Below, piece by piece: positions 31,716-41,926 of a stretch of DNA of 64,000 nt. Within the stretch, counting starts at the first letter, position 1. Each line of letters starts with the position of its first letter. Where the stretch lies: the NCBI GenBank assembly GCA_963575745.1, contig CAUYUJ010014203.1:253747-317746 (forward strand), read 5' to 3'. The notes beneath the pieces are model-generated. The model saw only the letters and a list, made by a program, of their open reading frames with translations. It was not told where the DNA came from and did no database searches. A program made the position numbers and the translations under genes. This stretch comes from Prorocentrum cordatum (Eukaryota; Sar; Dinophyceae; Prorocentrales; Prorocentraceae).

Positions 31716-34377
31716 CGAGAGAGATCGAGATATGGAAGTTGGTACCAAGAGTTTGAAAGGAGGGCTGGAGGGCTTCAGATCGAGATAGCAACAATCAAAT
31801 ACCGCTCGGGAGATTCCAGCGTGCCCGACTTCACGGTATACGAGAGCTCGCGCCCGAACGGCAAGAAGCTGGCGGTGCGACGTGGGGGTCGTGGGCACGA
31901 GGAGAGGAACGTAGCCAGATGAGGGGGGGGGAGGGAAAGAGGAGGAGGGCGACGATCAGGAGGAGAAGCAGGAAGGGCCAACGAGGAGGGATCGATCATT
32001 CGATGTGTTGCTTCCTCCCCCTTTCCGATCATTGTTCTGCTGCAGCTGATATCCCCCCCCGCGTGGAGCTGGTAGGTGTGGAATGGCTTGTACGCGGCGC
32101 TGCAAGATCTTGGCGGTGGTCTCCGCTTCTCGCAGAAGTCCGTGGAGGCTGACGGTGACGATGACGATGATCGATGACGATGCTCGACGAAGATGACGAT
32201 ACTCGATGACGATCCTCGGTGGCGATCCTCGATGGCAATGACGATCCACGATGACGATGACGATGACGACGATGGCAACGAGGAAGATGGTGGTGATGGC
32301 GATGGCGACGATCGGCGGTGATTCGGAGACAGCGCTGATGAAAACGACGATCGACGGTGATGGTCATGATTGCAATCGTGATCAAAACAATCGTACCGAT
32401 TGATACGAGTGATGGCGGCGCCGCGACGGTTACGATGACGACGGCGATGATGGACGATGGCACCGCCAGCAGGCTGCCTGGGACATGAACTATCGGCAGC
32501 GCATGCGCGACTACCTTCAGCAGCAACATCCAAAAGGACGGGTGCCCTCTCCGCAGGCTTTGAATGGGCACAGGTTCCTCGGGAACGCAGTCTGCAGGGA
32601 GGGGGGAAGGAAGAGGGTTGAGCTCGAAACAAGCAGCACCTGGAGGAAGGAGGCATCCATGACAAAGCAGAGGGGTGGGGCACAGAGTATTGCATTGTAG
32701 TGTGTTGCTTTGTATATTGTATTATTGTACATTGCATTGCATTGTATTCCACTGCGTTGGAAGTACTGCATTGTATTACATTGCATTGCGGTGTATATTA
32801 TTGTGATGCATTGTATTATGTTGCATTGTATTGCAATATATTTTGTTATAATGCGTTGTATTGCAGTGTGCGTTTATGTTGTTATGGTGCTGTGGCCGAT
32901 TCATGCTTGGTCATGTGTGTATTTGTGTTATTATGGCAATGTTCATCCCCGATGCCATGGCCACCGCCATCATCATCGCGTTCACCACTGCCATCGCCAC
33001 CGCCATCGATCACCGCCATCGTCATCACCACCGCCATCGCCATCAGCATCGACATTCCCCCCCTGAGCCAGGTTCTTGCAGGCCGCGGCGCTGCGCACCA
33101 TCCACAAGCACTCCGACAGGATCCAGGGCGGTGGCGTCGAGGCCAGGGGGGGGGGGGCAAGGGACGGGGGAAAATGAGAGGACGAGATTCGACGGCGCGG
33201 ATTCGGCACCCAGTCGAAATTTGAAGAAAACGAAAATCGAGGGTTTCCTTTTCATGCGTTTACATATCTATATATACAAACATCCATGTAGTATTGTACG
33301 TGTGTATTTGTATGTATATATATACACATATATATATATATACACATGTACATCGAAATACATGTGCCTGCAAGTCTCTATATATGCATGTGTATCTATA
33401 CGTATATGTATATATATACACATATATACACATATATATATATATATATATATGTGCGTTAACATATCCATACACACTATATTGCTGGTTACGCTTGCCC
33501 CTGTGCGACACCCCATCGGCTGACTGGAGAGGCGCGATGTGGACCTCCCCCCCCCCCGCCTAGAGGCCGAGGACGACGACCCAGAGGACGACAGGCTCAT
33601 CGAGTACTTCAAGCAGATGCTAGAGGACGAGTCAAAGGACGTGCACCTGGCTTGCGGGGAAGGGGCCTGCAGCGCAGAGAGGAGGGCAGGGAAGGAGGAA
33701 GAGAGCAGAGCGGGAGGGAGGGGGAGGACGAGGGGGACACGGAGGAGGACGAGGAGGACGACGAAGACGGCGATGACGATAACAACGACGACGGCGAGGA
33801 GGAGGAGGGTGAGGACGGCTCCGCGCCCTCTCATCACCGCGCCTGCTAGATGGGAGTGGAGGCCGAACACAAAGAAGTCGAGCTCCCCTTCCAGCGTTCG
33901 CTTCTCGGCATCAGAAAGAGAGTGAAGAAGAGCAGCAAGAAACAAAAGAAACACACGGAAGACGTTTGCGAGCCCGTTCTGCTTCCGCCCCCAAAGCCGT
34001 CGATCGACAGCCCGAAACCTCCCAAGAAGACGGTCACTCCGATGAAGAAAAGGCCAGCAGGTGTTGCAAAGAAGCCAGCCTCCAAGGCAAAGGCCCAGGC
34101 CCCGCATCTCAGTTGCTTGCAGCATCCACCCATTCGCTGTGTGAAACTTGGCGTGGAGAGGATGTCGCCCTGGCCCTCTTCTACGACTAGTATGTTTGAT
34201 AGTTGTTCTTTCATCGTTAGTAGTAGTTCGACTTCTGCTGACCAGCAGAAGTCGTAATCGTAGGGGCCGTGGGATTTGTGGCCATAACAGTAGTAGTAGC
34301 AGTAGTAGTAGTAGTAGTAGCAGCAGCAGCAGCAGCAGCAGCAGTAGCAATCGTAGTAGTAGTAGTAGTAGTGATAG

Positions 34378-34437
<60 letters not shown>

Positions 34438-34458
34438 TAGTAGTAGTAGTAGTGGTGA

Positions 34459-34536
<78 letters not shown>

Positions 34537-36389
34537 TAGTAGTAGTGCTACAGTAGAAGTAGGAACAGTAGGAGCAGTAGTAGCAGCACGAGTAGTAGTA
34601 GTAGTAGTAGTAGTAGTTGTTGGTGTACTAGTTGTAGTAGTAGTAGCAGCAGCAGTAGTAGTAGTATTAGTAGTAGTAGTAATAATAATAGTAGTAGTAG
34701 TAGTAGTAGTAGTAGTAATAGTAGTAGCAGTACTACTACTACTACTACTACTACTGCTACTACTACTACTAGTAGTAGTAATAATAACAGTAGTCGGAGT
34801 TACAGTAGTAGGAGCATCAGTACTAACACTACGACCATTAAGTACCATTCCCACCTCTCCATCTGCCTCTATCTCGGGGCTTGCTTGCCCTTCTCCACGT
34901 CGTAGCACCTTGAGTTCCTTGGTTTCTCGCTTTCAGACAGTTGGACACGCCAGTTGCGCTCAGACGCTGGCTGCTTCTGAATTGGGGTTTTGCGCTCGGG
35001 CCAGGTCGGCAGCATTAGAATACACGGGGCCTTCGAAGGCCCCCGAGGTGGCGAGCGGCGAACTGCGCCGATCTGCGTCATTCCACCACTACGGGTATTC
35101 CACCTTCCCCTCGTCGGCGCCCGCCACCTGCTCGCCGCTTCAGGCCGCAGAGGCCGCCGACGAGAAGAAGGGTGAACCAGAGGAGGAGGAGGAAGAGGAT
35201 ATCTTCGAAGAGGAAGATGAGGAGGAGGTCGAGGGAGAAGAAGAGGAAGACGAAGACGACGAGGACAAGGAAGAGGAGGGGGAGGAGGAGGAGGAGGAGG
35301 CGCCTGGAGTGCTGAAGAGGCCCGCAGCGGCTTGCGAGAAGCCGCCCCCGAAGGTCGCCAAGGTCGCGAAGAAGCCCGCAGCAGTCGAGGCAGCAGAGGG
35401 GGAGGGGGAGGCCCCAGCTGAGGAGGCGCCAGGTGAGGAGGCCCCAGCTGAGGAGCAGGCGCCAGGTGATGAGGACAGCCCAACAATCCTCGAGATTGAG
35501 GATGAGGGCGCGGCGCCAGAGGAGGAGGTCGACCCAGCTGAGGAGGAGGCCCCAGCTGAGGAGGAGGCCCCAGCTGAGGAGGAGGCGCCAGCCGAGGAGG
35601 AGGCGCCAGCCGAGGAGGAGGAGGCGCTAGATCCAGAGGAGCACACGGACGAGTACAAGGTGGTACAGAACGACACGGGCAGCTACTTCCTGAAGCGGAG
35701 GATGAGGAATTCGGAGCGCATCATCTCGATCGAGTTCGCCCACGTCGACGTCGAGCCCGTGAAGTGGAACCAGCTGGTGCAGGTGACGGCCCACATGTGC
35801 GGCGGCGACTGGGACGTGGTGCCCGATGTTGTGGAGGCCGGGCTCGTTTGTGAGTATATTGTGGTGGTCTTGCTGATGGCAGTTATGAACATACCATGCA
35901 TACCATACCTACAATACCATACATACCATACCATACCATACCATAGCATACCATAGCATACCATACCATACCATACGATACCATACCATACCATAGCTGC
36001 AATACCAGACATACCATACCGTACCATACATACCCATACCAGGCATACCATACCATACAATACTGAGCATAACATACATACCATACCATACCTACAATAC
36101 TTAGCATACCATGCCATACTAGCATACCATACCATATCAGACCAACCATATCATACTTACTGTACCAAACCTGTCATGCAGTATTCAAAACATCGCACCT
36201 ACCATACCATGCCTACCATGCCACGCCATACCTGCCATACCATCCCAAGCCAAACCCGTTTGCCGCACTGCCTTCCTGCTCTCAGAGGCCCTCGAGGCCA
36301 TCATCCACGAGAAGCAGCTTGCGGGCCCCGACCACAAGCAGACGGTCAGGGAGGAAAGGAACATCCTGCTCCAATCGAAGGGGTTCTAA
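30644..36389 (+). CDS. Gene A: multi-exon acidic protein of unknown function
   Basis: Candidate exons: 30,644-30,697; ~30,873-30,935; 31,058-~31,110; 31,570-31,633; 31,779-31,874; 32,076-~32,154; 32,473-32,541; 33,082-33,130; 33,564-33,649; 33,850-~34,140; 34,937-35,845; 36,288-36,389 (TAA at 36,387). The best-supported joins keep phase: 31,633/31,779 and 31,874/32,076 (phase 0), 32,541/33,082 (phase 0), 33,130/33,564 (phase 1), 35,845/36,288 (phase 0). Exons have normal amino-acid mixes (TIKYRSGDSSVPDF, DRLIEYFKQMLEDE) while every intron carries simple repeats. Lys/Pro segments (KKRPAGVAKKPASKAK; VLKRPAAACEKPPPK) and long Glu runs suggest a nuclear, possibly chromatin- or RNA-associated protein, by composition only. 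No family is recognised. The 5' end, the small exons before 31,570 and the end of the 33,850 exon are uncertain; it could be two genes. Confidence 0.55.
30698..30860. repeat. Gene A intron: (GATGATGGT)n
   Basis: GATGGTGATGAT-type trinucleotide repeat directly after a GTGATG donor. Confidence 0.8.
31265..31314. repeat. Perfect 50-bp palindrome in a gene A intron
   Basis: 31,265-31,289 and 31,290-31,314 are exact reverse complements with no spacer; the centre is CACGTG. Within 15 bp it is followed by GTGCATGTGCATGCAC and then (TA)n, (CATA)n to ~31,540. Perfect spacerless palindromes are normally unstable, so this one may be recent. Confidence 0.95.
31665..31715. repeat. (AG)n microsatellite
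   Basis: About 25 AG units in the gene A intron between 31,634 and 31,778. Confidence 0.95.
32155..32470. repeat. Gene A intron: (GATGAC)n-rich
   Basis: GATGACGATGACG and related trinucleotides fill the intron after the exon ending near 32,154. Confidence 0.8.
32690..32900. repeat. Gene A intron: (ATTGT)n/(ATTGC)n
   Basis: Degenerate pentamers TATTG, CATTG and TGCATTG in the intron between 32,542 and 33,081. Confidence 0.75.
33255..33485. repeat. Gene A intron: (TA)n/(CATA)n
   Basis: TATA/CACATA microsatellite within the intron 33,131-33,563, just before a C-rich acceptor tract. Confidence 0.85.
34229..34254. other. Perfect 12-bp hairpin at the edge of the (AGT)n array
   Basis: CGACTTCTGCTG pairs exactly with CAGCAGAAGTCG, two-base loop (34,241-34,242). 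AGT repeats lie on both sides. Confidence 0.8.
34262..34830. repeat. Gene A intron: (AGT)n/(AGC)n array
   Basis: About 570 bp of AGT with AGC blocks and a switch to the complementary ACT around 34,730-34,770, which makes the array partly self-complementary. Poly-Ser and poly-Val frames here are artefacts. Confidence 0.9.
34937..35845 (+). CDS. Gene A, large acidic exon (303 codons)
   Basis: Acceptor TTTCTCGCTTTCAG at 34,923-34,936 has a good pyrimidine tract. The exon opens TVGHASCAQTLAAS, passes through Glu/Asp runs (35,170-35,300), a Lys/Pro segment (KRPAAACEKPPPKVAK), then tandem EEAPAEE units (35,400-35,630), and ends in an ordinary globular-looking stretch (VVQNDTGSYFLKRRMR; VKWNQLVQVTAHMCGG). 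The donor chosen is GT at 35,846 because it keeps phase with the next exon; the stronger-looking GTGAGT at 35,850 would create a stop on joining. The EEAPAEE units vary in number and are likely slippage-prone. Confidence 0.65.
35885..36235. repeat. Gene A intron: (ATACC)n pentanucleotide
   Basis: About 55 ATACC/ATACN pentamers in the last intron. Confidence 0.9.
36288..36389 (+). CDS. Gene A, terminal exon
   Basis: Follows TGCTCTCAGAG and reads ALEAIIHEKQLAGPD to QSKGF-stop (33 codons plus TAA). It is charged and helix-like, and its phase fits the previous exon. An (AG)n array starts 30 bp downstream. Confidence 0.65.
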   Translation, partial: ALEAIIHEKQLAGPDHKQTVREERNILLQSKGF

Positions 36390-36417
36390 GGTGGAACGCC
36401 TGTTGATCAGAAGCAGA

Positions 36418-36442
36418 GGGCGAGAGAGAGAGAGAGAGAGAC

Positions 36443-36502
<60 letters not shown>

Positions 36503-36510
36503 GGAGCGAG
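36418..36510. repeat. (AG)n microsatellite
   Basis: GAGAGA with one ACATAG interruption, immediately after the end of gene A. Confidence 0.95.
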
Positions 36511-36514
36511 GATA

Positions 36515-36925
36515 ACGAAGTCGTGAGCGAGGGCGCGAAGATAATGCCGACCTCGACGTTAGGGCGCGAAGATATGTGCAAAGCTAGGTGACCTACTTGC
36601 GCTGGGATGCGGCGGGGTCGCGCTACCCTTGTGGCCAGCCAGGTGGGCCTGGAAGGCAGAAGTCACAAAGGAAGCGAGGATGTAGGTTCGGAAAAGATGA
36701 GGCTCTTGCAATTGGTTTCGTCAGCATGCGGCGCCGTTTGCCCTCGCGTACGTCGCTTGCGAGTTCGCAAGAAAGGCTTTGCTGTGATGCGCATCTGTTC
36801 TAGCATTGGCAGGTCCCCTCGGAGTTTCGATTGGCAGGAAGCTAACGTGCTGTTAACATGAGGTCATCGATTGGCAGTTCGCTCACGTGGATGCCGCACT
36901 GTTCTCAATTTGTTGCCCTTGGAAG
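36515..36925. other. Unassigned spacer
   Basis: Mixed DNA without a recognisable exon; probably the 3' flank of gene A. Confidence 0.35.
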
Positions 36926-36929
36926 AATG

Positions 36930-37055
36930 ACACAGGAGGGAAAGGCACAGGAGGGAGAGGTACAGGAGGGAAAGGTACAGGAGGGAAATGCACAGGAGGG
37001 AAAGGTACAGGAGGGAAAGGTATAGGAGGGAAAGGTACAGGAGGGAGAGGAATAG
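36930..37055 (+). repeat. 15-bp minisatellite (GGTACAGGAGGGAAA)
   Basis: Eight units of GGTACAGGAGGGAAA with small variations; 15 bp is five codons, hence the GKGTG frame. Confidence 0.85.
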
Positions 37056-37059
37056 GCCT

Positions 37060-37645
37060 AGTGATATACAGATAGATTGAGATATATATAAACATATAAA
37101 CAGATATAGAGGCTCGTAGATATGCGTATAAATAGATAGAACGATAAGTACATGGATTGCTACATGGTTAGATAGATAGATATATGTGTATATCTATATT
37201 CATATATATAAATATAGATGTACGCAGATATATATGGATAGGGTGCACGGCAGATATATAGATATGCTGCGATCTATGTATATATGTATAATGGGTGTGT
37301 TCATTTATGCACATATATATGTATGGATATATAGATATATGGATACATGGAGAGAAGGACATCGGCATGAATACGTATATACATATAGACATATAAACAT
37401 CTATAACTATATCAATAGGTAACATAGTGATATGTAGTTCGATTGTTGGATAAAGGTATAGATAGATTGACAGAAAAAAATACAGCTATTTCGACAGTTA
37501 TATACATACATAGGTATATACATATGTATGTAGATACATACTATATATATACACGTAGGTCCATGTGTCGGTACATGTGCCTCGGTGATAGCCATGTAAT
37601 GTACATGTGATGTGTGGATATATATATATATAGTGCCTCGGTGAT
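37060..37645. repeat. TA/GATA-rich microsatellite region
   Basis: AT-rich DNA with ATAGATA, TATATG and CATATA repeats. No exon is visible. Confidence 0.75.
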
Positions 37646-37649
37646 TGAT

Positions 37650-38111
37650 CGACCCCAAGAATGAGACAGGAGGGAACGGAAGAGGAGGCAGTCTGACCTG
37701 TCCCCGAGGACGGTGCTGACGATACTATCGTTGAGCATGGGGGCCTTTTCGTACATCCCGCACCTCCTTTCCCGTCCCTCCCCGTCTCCTTTCCCATCCC
37801 TCCCCGTCCCTCTTTCCCGTCCCGCCCCGTCCCTCCCTCTAGCCCCTTTAACACCCATCCTCATATCCTCCGCTTTCCCGCCCCTCCCCGTCCCTTCCCC
37901 TTCTCGTCTGCTCTGCAGAATTCCACTTTTTTTTGCTGGGCCGATGCCGTCATCAAACTTCCCCCAAATACTGTTCCCCCCCCCCCTCTCTCCTCGCTCA
38001 GACCGCCCCGCCCTCGAGGGAGGTCTGAGAAGGGACCGGGCCCCGCAGCTAAAGGAGCGGCCGCCCCCCGCGCCCGAGCCCGACTACGTCGCCCGCGCAC
38101 CCGCGCGGTGA
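37650..38111 (+). other. C-rich tract ending in a possible terminal exon
   Basis: CCCGTCCCTCC repeats at 37,760-37,900. After the pyrimidine-rich CTCTCTCCTCGCTCAG (ends 38,000) a frame reads RPALEGGLRRDRAPQ to VARAPAR and stops at 38,109. Splice context and composition are plausible but no upstream partner exon was found. Confidence 0.3.
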
Positions 38112-38500
38112 CGGGGGATTCTGTGGGGAGCGGTGCCTTTTTAATTAAGCACAGGCATGACCACGTGGAGAGTAACCTTAATTAAACAGAAGGCTTGGTA
38201 AGTGGGGCCCTCCCCCCCCCTCCACCCCCAGGACCCGACTAATCATCTGAATCCCCCTGCCCGCTCCTGTGGGGCTTCTGGGGCTCTTGGGGTCGCGCCC
38301 CTTGGGGTGCATGGCTGGCCCAGGGGCCTCGTGGTCGTGCAGGGCTTAAACGTATCTGGGGCCCGCCCAGGCGCTACGTGGCGGGTGGTCTACAGCATGT
38401 GGCGAGATCTACAGCGTGCCCCGAGATCTACAACGCGGCGGTCTGCGCAGCTACACTTTTGACTTATGCATAGAATGTCCGAACGCTTCTCATGGGGTTC
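38112..38500. other. Unassigned, with GAGATCTACA-type direct repeats
   Basis: Mixed DNA; GCGAGATCTACAGCGTGCCCC-like text repeats two to three times at 38,400-38,450. No gene seen. Confidence 0.4.
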
Positions 38501-38621
38501 GGTTGGCCCGCCTGGGGTCTTCGAAGGGCTCTTGGCCTGAGGTGGGTTGTAACCTCGGGCCAAGAAGCTTGGGAGACTCCTGGACGGGCGCCCATAGAGC
38601 CCCTCGGAAGCTGTTCGTACA

Positions 38622-38685
38622 GTGGCACGTAGCCTGAAGTGAGGGTCCGCGATATCGCGGACCCTCACCTCAGGCTACGTGCCAC
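38622..38685. repeat. 64-bp palindrome, one mismatch
   Basis: Arms 38,622-38,653 and 38,654-38,685 are complementary at 31 of 32 positions, no spacer, centre GCGATATCGC. Confidence 0.95.
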
Positions 38686-38800
38686 GTCCGAGGAGCCTTC
38701 GGGACCCACGGGGCCCCGAAAGCTCTTCGGTACGCACTCCGAAAGGCTTTGGCCTGAAACGAAGGTCCGCGCGCGGGCCCTCGCTTCGGGCGGAAGGCCC

Positions 38801-38848
38801 TTCGTGGAGCTCTTGAAAGACCCCTGGGGTCTTTCAGAGCTCCACGAA
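38801..38848. repeat. 48-bp near-perfect palindrome
   Basis: TTCGTGGAGCTC...GACCCC faces GGGGTC...GAGCTCCACGAA; the only break is one extra base in the left arm and a one-base centre. Confidence 0.9.
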
Positions 38849-39004
38849 GACCCCTCGAGGGTTCCGAGGACCCCTCGGGAGATCTTCGAAGACAGAAGCG
38901 GAGGCCCTTGTCTCGATGTGAGGGTCTGCGACACCCCTCGCATCGGGCCAAAGGCTCTTCGTGGGGCTCTCGGTGACCCCATCGGGGGGTCCTCGAAGGC
39001 TCTT

Positions 39005-39592
39005 CACGTTGCTTCATGGATCTTCATGGTTCTTCATGGTTCTTCATGGTTCCTCATGGTTCTTCATGGTTCTTCATGGTTCTTCATGGTTCTTCATGGT
39101 TCTTCATGGTTCTTCATGGTTCTTCATGGTTCCTCTTTCATGGTTCTTCATGGTTCTTCATGGTTCTTCATGGTTCTTCATGGTTCTTCATGGTTCTTCA
39201 TGGATTCATGGTTCTTCATGGTTCTTCATGGTTCTTCATGGTTCTTCATGGTTCTTCATGGTTCTTCATGGATGGATTCATGGTTCTTCATGGTTCTTCA
39301 TGGTTCTTCATGGTTCTTCATGGTTCTTCATGGTTCTTCATCTTCATGGTGGTTCTTCATGGTTCTTCATGGTTCTTCATGGTTCTTCATGGTTCTTCAT
39401 GGTTCTTCATGGTTCTTCATGGTTCCGCTTCATGGTTCATGGTTCTTCATGGTTCTTCATGGTTCTTCATGGTTCTTCATGGTTCTTCATGGTTTTTCAT
39501 GGATTCATGGTTCTTCATGGTTCTTCATGGTTCTTCATGGTTCTTCATGGTTCTTCATGGTTCTTCATGGTTCTTCATGGTTCTTCATTCCC
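39005..39592 (+). repeat. 10-bp minisatellite (TTCTTCATGG)
   Basis: About 57 units of TTCTTCATGG with a few shortened units. All three + frames are open because 30 bp gives the same 10-residue peptide (MVLHGSSWFF) in every frame, so long ORFs are not evidence of a gene. Confidence 0.95.
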
Positions 39593-40150
39593 CTCTCGCA
39601 ATCTGCAGAACTGCCAGGCCTGTCCAGGCCCGCGTCGCGGGCGGCCGCGGCGCGGCGGCGGCGCCGTGGGTGGCCGCGGCGCGCGTGCGCGCCCGTGCGG
39701 CCAGAGCCCGCGCGCCCCTCCCCCCCCCCTTCCCGTTTTCTCCAGGCCCACCACCTCTCTTCAAATTTGACACCGCCCTCCCCCCCTCCCCCCCCCCCCT
39801 TGCTCCCCTCTCACCCCGCACAAACCCTCGCGTAGCTAGGCGCCCGCCCCCAACCCCACCCCCGCCCTTCGCTTCCCTCGCCCCGCCCTTCGCTTCCCTC
39901 GCCCCGCCGCCCCCCGCCCCCCTCGCCCCCGCCCCGCACTCGGCACGTGCCGTTCCCTGGCCCCGCCGCCTCGGGGGATTTGCGGGGCCCCATAGGGCCC
40001 CCGTTTTTTGTCGCCCTCTAGGGGGGGTTGGAATTCTCCGAGGGTTGCCAGCTCGGGCCACGAGGAAAACGAAAAAAACACGGGATCGCGTCGAACGATC
40101 GACGTCGACAGTCCGTCGATCTCGGGGTCCCATCGATGCGGTGGGCAGGG
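39593..40150. other. GC-rich spacer upstream of gene B
   Basis: C-rich homopolymers and CCTCGCCCCGCCCTTCGCTTC repeats (39,860-39,910). It may contain the promoter or leader acceptor of gene B; none can be identified by eye. Confidence 0.35.
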
Positions 40151-40156
40151 GAGGTG

Positions 40157-40853
40157 ATGCCGCCAAAGAAGGCCGAAGGGAAGCCCGAGGGGAAGGCGAA
40201 GAAGAAGGTCCGAACGGACAAACAAAAGGCCCAACGCAAAGCGAACGCCGACCACGAGAACGCCCTGCAGTCGATGCGGCGCCCTCGTGAGGGAGGCCAG
40301 GAGGAGGAGGAGAGCCAGGGAGGAAGAGGAACATTGTCCTGGAGAGTTGGTCGGCCCTCGATCCGCAGGGCCGCCCACAGACCTGTCAGGGCGAAACATG
40401 TCCGGATGAGGGTCACGTATTCGACAGTATTGTCCTGTAAACGGGGCTTTAGCGTTCTCTCGGAACACTTGTAAATACATATATATACATATATATATAT
40501 ATACATACATATCTATATATAGGTATGCATATGTATCAGGGGAGGTACCATGCTGGACTCCAAAAGGCCGAGCTCAAAAAGACAATAAAGCACGCCACTC
40601 AAGAAAAGAAAAAGGAATGGTTGAAGACCTGGCAAGCTACTGGCGGGGGCGGAGGGTGGCGATGCTGGCGGGATATGTTCGTCCAGTGTTCCTCCGGCAT
40701 AGACGCAGTGTCATCGCATCAGTTCTGCCCGCCCTGTCGCGGCCCCAACTTACACGCATACATACAAACATCCAGACACACGTACATACATACATGCACA
40801 CATACATACACACATACACACGTACGCACGTACATGCATACACCTATTTTTTA

Positions 40854-40884
<31 letters not shown>

Positions 40885-41893
40885 ACATGTACACATGCAT
40901 GCATACATACATGACTACATACTACATGCATACATGCATGCATAGACACATAGACATACATACACAAACACACACATACACACATACAGACACACACACA
41001 TGCAACTCATAGGGAGTGCATAGGGTTGAGGGGAGGGACCTTCGACCACATCTCGTGCGAGAAGACCGAGTCGCGCGCCCACTCGGACAGCAAAGGGATC
41101 GACGGCGAGTGGATGAGTTACGACCAGATGCTCATGAAAAACTGCTACGTTCCTTCCGCTCCTACATGCCCGATGTCGTTAAGGGGCCGTCTGCCTTGGA
41201 TGACGGGGCGACGACAGGATGATGATAAGATGAAGGTGGACGTGATGATGGTGATGATGGTGATGATGGTGATGATAAGATGACGACGATGACGATGAGG
41301 TGATGATGGTGATGCTGGTGATGATGGCAGTAGTGGTACCCCCCTTGTCTGCTAGGGCCATCGCGGCCACGGACGCGACGGTGGCGACCTGCAAGAAACT
41401 GAAAATGACGAAGGTGGGAGGACAGGGGTAGTTTCGTAGAGAGGGCATGGGCATAATCATATCCCCGCGTGGCATGCGCGCAGAGAGATCTGGTCACGCA
41501 CGTGAAAGTCATGATGAGGAGGATTCCTCATGACGACCTGCAGGGAAGGCGCTAATTGGATGGGGAGGGGGATGGGTAGGGGGAGGGCTGAAAGGCCGTG
41601 GGACACGTTTTCAATTTAAGATGGCGCTGGCGGGCGGGGAGATCGACTGCCAGAACGGCAATACGCTCTACAAGAAGTTGACAGAGAAGGACAAGGAATG
41701 GTTCAGCCACGACCAGGGTGTCAACAGCAGGGTCGCGTGCGAACCCCGCAAGCTCGACACGTCGGCCCTGACCACGCCCTCGAAGCAGGTCAAGAAGCAG
41801 GCGCGAAGGGTTTTTTCGAGGGAATTGTGGCGGCCACACCCCAGACACCCCAGGCTAAAGGCCTTCTACTACACAAGTCACGCACACATATAC

Positions 41894-41926
<33 letters not shown>

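Larger units (their letters stand above)
38520..39000. repeat. Cluster of imperfect palindromes in a ~200-bp direct repeat
   Basis: Landmarks CTCTTGGCCTGAGG (38,528), GCTTTGGCCTGAAAC (38,746) and GGGCCAAAGGCTCTTCG (38,945) mark related modules. Each holds a fold-back: ~38,529-38,565, 38,622-38,685, ~38,755-38,790, 38,801-38,848 and ~38,912-38,947. Confidence 0.7.

Noticed and set aside
33966-34190. Alternative frame reading an acidic-Ser protein over the 33,850 exon
   Set aside because: Also protein-like (SAPKAVDRQPETSQEDG), but its phase does not fit the 33,649 donor or the 34,937 acceptor as well as the frame from 33,850; kept only as a doubt.
34262-34830. Poly-Ser/poly-Val start of a 602-aa frame
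   Set aside because: The array lies in an intron; a good acceptor at 34,936 separates it from the real exon.
39005-39592. A ~400-aa hydrophobic protein
   Set aside because: Same peptide in all three frames of a 10-bp minisatellite; no start or splice support.
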